A stretch of DNA of 36,915 nucleotides from Chara braunii (lineage: Eukaryota; Streptophyta; Charophyceae; Charales; Characeae): positions 668,147-705,061 of the forward strand of contig BFEA01000336.1 in the NCBI GenBank assembly GCA_003427395.1, in the 5' to 3' direction. Below are positions 30,275 to 36,915 of this stretch, in pieces. Both the position numbers and the translations under genes were made by a program. Within the stretch, counting starts at the first letter, position 1, and every line of letters begins with the position of its first letter. The notes beneath the pieces are model-generated. The model worked only from the letters and a program-made list of their open reading frames with translations, had not been told where the DNA came from and made no database searches.

Positions 30275-31005
30275 AAGAAGAAGGAGAGGGAGTGGAAGAG
30301 GGCAACGAGGGCAAGAGGCGGCAACAGGAAGGGAGGGGCGGGGGGAAGGGGGGGGGACGACGGGGAAGAATAAGCGGGAGGATGGGAAAAACGATGACGA
30401 AGAAGGAGAGGAAGGAGGGAGGAGGGACAAGAGAGGGAGGCAGGAGGGAGGAGGGAGGAGGGGGGAAGGAGTAAGGAGGGAGGAATGGAGGAGGGGAAAG
30501 GAGAAAGGGAGGAAGGGAGGAGGGAAGAAAGGGGGTGAGGGACAGGAAGAGGAGGAAGGAAGGAGGGAAGAAAGAGGGGCAAGGAGGGGGATGAAGGTGT
30601 AGAAGAAGGGGAAGGAGAGGAAGAACGACAACGAAGGAGGCAGGGGAAGAATGACTAAGAAGGAGGGGGGAAAGAAAAGGGAGAACGTGGAGGAAGAGGA
30701 AGAGGAAGAGAGGGAGGAGGGGGAGGAGGAGGAAGAGGAAGAGAAGAAGAAAGAAGAAGAGGACGAGGAGGCGGAGGAGGAGGCGGAAAAGGGGGGAGAG
30801 GAGGAGGAAAAGGGGGGAGAGGAAGGAGGCGGCGGAGGAGGAGGAAGGCAAAGAAGAAGCGAGGAGAAGAAGAAGAAGAAGAAGAAGAAGAAGAAGAAGA
30901 AGAAGAAGAAGAGGAGAGGTGGAAGAGAAGGGAGGAGGAGGAAGAGAAGGGAGAACAGGAGGGAGGAAAAGGAGGGAGAAGGGGAGGTTGCTATAGGATT
31001 AACAA
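30275..31005. repeat. About 730-bp polypurine tract
   Basis: The plus strand is almost entirely A and G, with GGGAGGA/GAAGAAG units and an (AAG)n core at 30865-30912. The opposite-strand frames of 283 and 194 codons are Ser/Pro/Leu low-complexity artefacts. Confidence 0.92.
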
Positions 31006-31170
31006 GGAATCTTTGAATTCTCAACAACAAAGAAGTCAAATTCAATGAACAAACTTCTTTGGTTTGTCTCTTGTCCCAACAACGAATTGAGTGAAGCTTT
31101 CTCTATGCTAGAAAAGATTTCACCTGTACCACCTTTTGTCTTATATCAACATTGACTTTAAGATTGAAAA

Positions 31171-31252
31171 ACAAAGCGTTCCATGCATAGGTTTGTTATA
31201 TAGGGAGGAGAACAAAGCGCGCCATGCAAAGGTTTGTTATATCGGGAGGAGT
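31171..31252. repeat. 41-bp direct duplication between purine tracts
   Basis: ACAAAGCG...GGTTTGTTATAT(A/C)GGGAGGAG occurs at 31171 and 31212 with a few substitutions. The second copy leads straight into the next purine tract. Confidence 0.85.
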
Positions 31253-31805
31253 ACGAGGAAGAAGAAGAGGAACAAGAAGGAGAAGTGGGAAGAGAAAGGA
31301 TGACATGGAGGAGGAGGAGGGGAAGGAGAGGGAGGAGAAGTAGAGGGAAGAAAAGGAGATGGAGGAGAAGGAGAGGGAGGAGGAGAGGGAGAAGAAGAAA
31401 AAGAGGATGAAGGAGGAGGGGGAGGAGAAGGGCAAGGAGGCTGGGGAGGAAAAAAGGGCAAGAAGGGGGAGGAGGGGGAGGAGGAGAAGGGTGAGGAGGA
31501 GGGGGAGGAGTAAGAGGGCGAGATGAGGGAGAGCAGGAAAAGGGTGAGATGAGGGAGAGCAAGGAAAGGGCGAGAGAGGGCGTAGGAGGAGAGGAGGAGA
31601 GGGAGGAGAAGGAGAGGGAGGAGAGGGAGGAGAGGGAGGAAAAGGTGAGGAGGGATACGGAGAGGGAGGACAAGTAGAAGAGGAGAAGAGGAGGAAGGGG
31701 GAGGAGGAGGAGGAGGAAAGGGAGGAGAACAGCAGGTCGAGGAAGGGGAGGACAGGAAGGAGGAGGAGGAAGAGGAGGAAGGGGAGGTGGAGAACGAGGG
31801 AGAGT
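31245..31805. repeat. About 560-bp polypurine tract
   Basis: Purine-rich on the plus strand, built of GGAGGAGAGGGA-like units with sub-repeats (GATGAGGGAGAGCA twice near 31520-31561). Opposite-strand frames are low-complexity artefacts. Confidence 0.92.
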
Positions 31806-32149
31806 GTAGCATGTTGAAGCCCCTACAAAGGAGGCCCAATGGCTCATTTTGGCCCCAACACCGCGCACCCATTTTGGATGGGTGACCTAGAGGGCCACAA
31901 CCATTTCCCAAGCCTGGGCACACCTTTTGGCCCAGCCATCCCTTCTTGCCAGCATTCATCTATTCATTTATTTTCGCAAAGTTTTTTTTGTCTGGTCCAT
32001 TTTTGTTTGTTTGAGGAGTGTCGTTTTGGAGATTTCTGCTGTTCGAACAGGCCTGTGCCTGTTTGGACCAGTGGACCACATTTTAGGCCGAGATAGGCCA
32101 GGAGTTAGTAGGTCCTGGGTTGGAATGGGACGACAATGTGTCTATTAAC

Positions 32150-33200
32150 CATGTCTTACAACTTTAACACTAACGGATTATTGTCCGCAACCCACTTGAC
32201 TTGGCATCGGCTGAGAAGAAAGTGGTGCCACCGTTTGAGTGCCTAGGTGAAGGCCAACAACTCCGGTGCGTCCTGAGTACAGTGAACGACGAGCATTTCT
32301 TGCTGAAATACTCCACCGAGTGTGAATCCTCGTCATAAATTGATTCAAGGATGGCTTCAATGCCATAGTCGGATGCAGTGATGGCGACGCGTGTCCATAA
32401 AAGGGGGTCATAGGTATACAAAATTGGTGCGAATAGCAAAGCGACTTTGAGAGCCGAGAAAGTTGTTTGCGCTTTATCTTCCAAGTAGAATAGTTGATCC
32501 GCGCATTCAACTTTTGAATAAATTGGCTGCGGTATTTGAATAACCCTGATGCATCGTTGATAAGGGTTGACTAGCCCGAGGAAGGAACAGACATCCATGA
32601 CATTCTTGGGTTCCAACCAACTTTGGACAGGTTGGACCTTGTTCGACAACGGACTGATTCCGCCCAGCGCGACGAAGTGGAGAAGTACTCCAACTCTAGA
32701 TGCACGAATTTGCACTTATCGACGCCAGCTACTTAACATCTCAAAGGGTCTCCACCACACAGTGAAGTTGCTCAAGGTGCTTGTCCAATGCCCAACTATA
32801 AACTACGATGCCATCGAGGTAGATAAGAAAAAGACGGTCTAGCATAGAACGGAACTCGTTGGTCATTGTCGTTTGGAAAGTTGACGGCGTATCAAAATGT
32901 GATGGTAGCCTGCCTTCAAGTCCAATTACGGAAAAACTTTGCCATGGGCAAAGGCTCCATGTGAGGAAGAGGTCCATTTGTGCGTTGAGGCGGCCACTGT
33001 CAGTACAAAATTGTAGATCCTTGTTCTTCTTACGCATGAAGAGACGACCACACCATAAGGTGAGCTATTAGGGCGGATCCAACCCTTCTCGAGCAAGTCC
33101 TCCAGTTGCGCATGTACAACCATGAGCTCCTCCTCGCTCATGTTCAGTTCGCTAAGTCAACTTCGTTGCGGTTTCCCGGTAGGAAATCCATGGATCAAAG
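32150..33200 (-). pseudogene. Ty3/gypsy RT-RNase H fragment with YLDG
   Basis: Minus strand: LEDLLEKGWIRPNSSPYGV (about 33105-33050), then RKKNKDLQFCTDSGRLNAQ, then directly TPSTFQTTMTNEFRSMLDR and LIYLDGIVVYS (about 32820). Several RT motifs between RLNAQ and TPSTFQ are missing, so part of the palm is deleted. The YxDD reads YLDG, losing the last Asp. Further along come DVCSFLGLVNPYQRCI, FSALKVALLFAPIL and ITASDYGIEAI of the connection/RNase H, then a frameshift before ELLAFT and ALKRWHHFLLS. No integrase or LTR is attached. It has the opposite orientation to elements 1 and 2. Confidence 0.85.
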
Positions 33201-33336
33201 AGAGCTTCTCCCCATGGCGTTTCGCCTTTCATTGCGTCCTTTCTTTCTCAATGCCAAGGCATCCACCCAATGCATTATATTGGATATAGTAGGGCCCTTC
33301 GCTACTTCTCACTTTTGTTTTATATCATATCATAGA

Positions 33337-33420
33337 CTGATAGAGCCTAATGCGGCACGCCCGTCAGTCAAGGCGTGCCGTATGTCGATCGCCTTATCTT
33401 ATCTATATCTAATCTATCAG
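33337..33420. repeat. 84-bp foldback with 7-bp terminal inverted repeats
   Basis: CTGATAG (33337-33343) and CTATCAG (33414-33420) flank a perfect internal 9-bp hairpin, CGGCACGCC/GGCGTGCCG (33353-33361/33372-33380). No target duplication is visible. Confidence 0.5.
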
Positions 33421-33800
33421 AACAATTAGTTAGAACTTCTCTCCATCCACTGATAAATGCAACCTTTGTGCAGGACTGCACCGATCTCATGAGAGATGGG
33501 GAGTTCCGAAGCTACACCCACTGCCAGAGGCCAGAACACCCCGCCCCTCTGCAGCGTGCCCGACACACCCCCTTTTTCGTCCAGTCAGCACTGACCCACG
33601 GTGGTCCTGATAGCTACTCGTTGGTCCACAATGCTGCACTGGTTGCCATCCTTACGTGTTGTAAAGTCGGGGGGTGTCCCCACTACGACCTTCCCTCGGC
33701 CCCGCACTAATATAGAGCACAACGAATCTAGCTACAGGTACCTCGGTCTTCTGCACCAGTGACATCAGAGTGGTAGATGTTGTCAGTCCTTTGTATTGCA

Positions 33801-35012
33801 CGCCAAGGGCTGTTTGTTGTGGTTATGGGATGCGCCCGGTGACCACAGTAATTATCCAGTTTGAAAAGATCAACTCGGACGTGTTGCGGTGAAGCTACGG
33901 GCCAAAGGCCAGGATGAGATGAAATGCGAAGGAGGGCCATGTCACGGAGCGGGCGAGATAGTGAACCTAGATAGTCAAAAAAAAAAAAAAAAAAAACATA
34001 AATCGCTACCTGAACACACCAAAAAAAAACAAAAAAAACAAAAAAAAAACAAAAAAAAACATAAATCGCTAAGCCCAACCTGAACACACCAGCTACAAAC
34101 CCGTACGCCCCTGAGGGCCATGCCACATGGGGCGCATGGTATAATGACCCCACTCAAGCAAACGAAAATGCTAACCCTTGTAAAAAAGGAATAAGTCCCG
34201 CGCCAAGGGCTGCGTGTTGTGGTTATGGGATGCGCACGGCGGCCATAGTCGTTATCCACTTTAAAAAGAACAAGTCGAACACACTGTGGTGGAGCTACGG
34301 GCCAGAGGTGGGGATGAGATGAGACGTGAAGGACGACCATGTCACGGGGAGGGTGGGATAGTGAACCCAGACAGTCAAACACACAAAAAAAAAAAAAAAA
34401 AAAAAAAAACCCACATAAATCGCCAAGCCCAACCTGGAAACACCAGCTACCAACCGGTGTAGCTCAGTTGGTACGCCCCTGACGGTCATGCCACATGGGG
34501 CCGATGGTATATAATGACCCCACTCAAGCATATGAAAATGATAACCCTTGTAAAAAAAGAACAAGTCCCGCTGATTGTGCGCCCAGGGCTGCGTGTTGTG
34601 GTTATGGGATGCGCACGGCGGCCACAGTCATTATCCACTTTAAAAAGAACAAGTCAGACACGCTGCGGCGAAGCCATGGGCCAGAGGCCGGGATGAGATG
34701 AAACGCAAAGGAGGACCATGTCACGGGGCAAGTGGGATAGCGAACCCAGACAGTCAAACACACACAAAAAAAAAACCTAAATCGCTAAGCCCAACCTGAA
34801 CACACCAGCTACCAACCGGTGTAGCTCAGTTGGTCACCCCTGAGGTTTGTTTATACGGAACCGTCCTCAACACATGCCACCCCGGTGTAGCTCAGTTGGT
34901 CACCCCTAAGCCCTCCTCCGTGCATGCCCTGATTCGAACTGGGAGGACCATGCCACATGGGGCGCATGGTATAATGACCCCACTCAAGCACACGAAAATG
35001 CTAACCTTATCA
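33801..35012 (+). repeat. Tandem array of SINE-like units, about 380-430 bp, three copies
   Basis: Units start with CGCC(A/C)AGGGCTG at 33801, 34201 and 34580. Each has GGTTATGGGATGCGC, then CATGTCACGG, then a poly(A)/A-rich stretch (33977-34060, 34385-34409, 34766-34775), then a CTAAGCCCAACCTGAACACACC-like linker and a tRNA-like head. TAGCTCAGTTGG, a perfect A-box, is at 34460, 34822 and 34888; unit 1 lacks it by a small deletion. The A-box at 34888 is followed 44 bases later by ATTCGAAC (B-box-like, 34932). A tRNA head, body and A-tail make these tRNA-derived SINE-like units arranged head to tail. Confidence 0.75.
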
Positions 35013-35016
35013 TATA

Positions 35017-36330
35017 TGTAATGACCCGCCATAACACAGACTGAGAACACTGGTGATTTCTGAAGTTCTGCCGATGGAATGGATGCCTTGCTGAGATTCC
35101 CACATTCTGCTGAGTCTTCTAAGTCTGTATGTATGCGTGCTTGTTGACCTGTGTGCCTGTCTGAGTGCTTGTCGGCATGAGCGTGTGTGTGACCGCAAGG
35201 GTACTTGCTTGTTTGGCAGGCCCGTAGGGCCGGTACTTACCTGTGGCCGTGGCATTGAGGGTTGCAGCAGGGGAAAACACTCAAGTAGCAGGTAGGCCGA
35301 TACCACACCCAGTAGCAGTAGATGTGCCCGGTACTTGAGGCCGAGCAGAAGAAGACAAAGTTGGCATATTTAGAGGCCCAGTAGCAGTAGGCTAGGTCTA
35401 GGCCGGTACCAGTCCATCCAGCCTGAGTCTGTACGGGCAATATCAGAGTCTGCAATGATGTTTCCCTCCGAAAGGGAGGAGGTACCGGTTGCTTGGGAGG
35501 CCGACCGGTCTGGAAGTCACCGCCCAAGAGGCAAGTAGGCCGCTATATCAAGAGGCCGAGGGAAGAGCCTGGCCTCATTCTTCAGTGTGCAAGTTCGGCG
35601 ACATGCTGCTGGAGCGCTGGCTGGAGGAGCGCTGGCTACTACAGCGCCCTGGGAGGAAGAAGCCGGGAGCTTCCACCTTGGCTATGGTGGAGCTCTACCG
35701 GTAGGAGGAGGAGGGAGAAGAGGACCAAGGAGGAGAGTGGCGAGGTACCCACCTGGCGATGGTGGACACCACCTTCATCACCTTGTTAGGCGCTGCATCT
35801 GGAAGGCCCCAGTTCGGGTAGTGCCACATCAAGGAAGCTCGGGACAGAGTCAGGCATGGCGGTTGAGTGGGCAGCGGCATAGCTGCCTGGTGTTGACCTT
35901 GGGACAGGAGGGCAGCGACATAGCTGCTTTGGGTTGTCCTTTGCACAGGAGGGTAGAGCCCTTAGTGCTCCGCCATAGCCTCGGCCTTCATGAAGAGGAA
36001 GAGGAAGGGTGGCCATGGCTATGGTGGACCTCATGCTGTGCCTGCAGTAAAAGTGGGATTCGGACATTGATTCTGCTTCAGCCATTCAACATTATTATTG
36101 TTATTTCTTGTTTAAATAAGAGGGGAGGAGATAAGGACGAGGAGATTGGCTGGCGAAGAAATAGAGAATTACCTTTGATCTATGCTGAAGTACATCATCT
36201 TCTTCTTCTTTCGTACTTCGTCGTCCTTCTTTTCCTCTCTCTCCTCTCAAGTTCATTCATTTCTTTTTGCAAGTGGATGCCATTGAACTTTCTGATGAAT
36301 GTATACTTCGAAATTGGCCAGGATCGTAAC
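35017..36330 (+). repeat. Plus-strand copy of the older repeat interrupted at 10084-20444
   Basis: 35031-36115 matches the reverse complement of 20445-21479, and 36120-36330 matches the reverse complement of about 9640-10083. The two blocks are adjacent here, so this copy shows the uninterrupted arrangement. It begins TGTAATGACCCGCC at 35017, which is TG-initiated. Frames such as 35587-36342 contain no domain I recognise. Confidence 0.72.
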
Positions 36331-36617
36331 ATATACAAGTAAACCCGCCGCGGCTATGCTGCGGAAGGGGAAAGGCAGGTAATGGAAGATGGGAATTTCT
36401 TACCCGAAAGTGAATGAAGACAGCAGCAAAGTACGCGGGAGGGCCACGGCGAAGCCACGGCCCAATGCCAGCCCCACCCCAGGCACAGCTTATTCTGGCC
36501 CGGGCAACATTGAGGGCGTTTGTTTTAGAACTTGAGGGACGTGCAGCATTCGGGGGGTCACCGGCCAAGGCATCAGCACGTCGTCAGATCCTTCGTAAAT
36601 TTGAATTATGTTATTGT

Positions 36618-36689
36618 GGTTGCCACTGGATTCGAGCTCACATATGCAATTCAACAGTTTCATATGTGCATCCACTGAGCTGCCTACCA
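36618..36689 (-). other. Third tRNA-like element
   Basis: Minus strand CAGCTCAGTGG (36682-36672) and GCTCGAATCC (36637-36628) are 45 bases apart, matching the A-box and B-box of tRNA-type promoters. An internal CATATG...CATATG stem lies between them. The acceptor stem does not pair, so it is not a functional tRNA. Confidence 0.45.
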
Positions 36690-36810
36690 ATGTGCAAAAT
36701 GAGAAGGAATCTTCCGCAAGAACATAGGAGATACACCACGACGCACAGATACATTGAAAAGAAATTCCGGTGCGAGTATGAGAACTAAGGAGCTGTCAGA
36801 TGCAAATGTC

Positions 36811-36822
36811 GGCGCGCGCGCG

Positions 36823-36915
<93 letters not shown>
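36811..36915. repeat. GC then GA microsatellite running off the window end
   Basis: Alternating GC at 36811-36825 is followed by uninterrupted GA from 36829 to the last base. The sequence ends inside the repeat, so its length is unknown. Confidence 0.95.

Noticed and set aside
30194-31045. 283-codon and overlapping long frames on the minus strand
   Set aside because: Pure Ser/Pro/Leu/Phe low complexity produced by a pyrimidine-rich strand that lacks stop codons.
31158-31959. 236- and 240-codon minus-strand frames
   Set aside because: Same artefact over the second polypurine tract; two frames are open at once and no domain is present.
34888-34960. Functional tRNA gene
   Set aside because: A-box and spacing are good but the B-box is degenerate, no clover-leaf pairing is evident, and the sequence is part of a repeated A-tailed unit.

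Overview
This window looks like repeat-dominated nuclear DNA of a eukaryote. I find no bacterial operon, no rRNA and no convincing intact cellular gene. It holds decayed Ty3/gypsy-type LTR retrotransposons, tRNA-derived (SINE-like) units, long polypurine tracts, microsatellites and an unusual array of short palindromes. The initiator-Met-type primer site, the chromodomain after an integrase and the style of the gag proteins fit a plant or streptophyte alga. The gag wording reminds me of Chara braunii repeats, but that is memory, not a search.

Layout. 1-635: AT-rich, with two inverted repeats. 636-3840: a chromovirus whose gag runs straight into the end of RNase H, then integrase and chromodomain; protease and reverse transcriptase are missing. 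Its 3' region has a 53-bp tandem repeat, and a polypurine tract and putative 3' LTR start lie near 4841-4856. 4856-9440: non-coding, with a candidate second LTR, purine tracts and a 27/33-bp repeat. 10084-20444: a nearly complete but dead Ty3/gypsy element with LTR, primer site, gag, protease, RT, RNase H, integrase, duplicated integrase 3' end and second LTR. It is inserted into an older repeat (9441-10083 plus 20445-21479, minus strand); another copy of that repeat lies in plus orientation at 35017-36330. 21795-22950: two diverged copies of another repeat. 24632-25595: about twelve hairpins sharing a CCCTA/TAGGG core, with outer arms that differ between hairpins but stay complementary within each one. 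25596-30270: mostly unassigned, with two tRNA-like elements. 30275-31805: two long polypurine tracts. 32150-33200 (minus): a gypsy RT/RNase H fragment. 33801-35012: a tandem array of SINE-like units. The window ends inside a GA microsatellite.

Nothing here appears able to transpose by itself. One element lacks RT, one has YLHD and the third has YLDG in place of the catalytic YxDD. The palindrome array at 24.6-25.6 kb is the most unusual feature. The nested insertion and the timed 604-bp duplication give a relative history of the locus.
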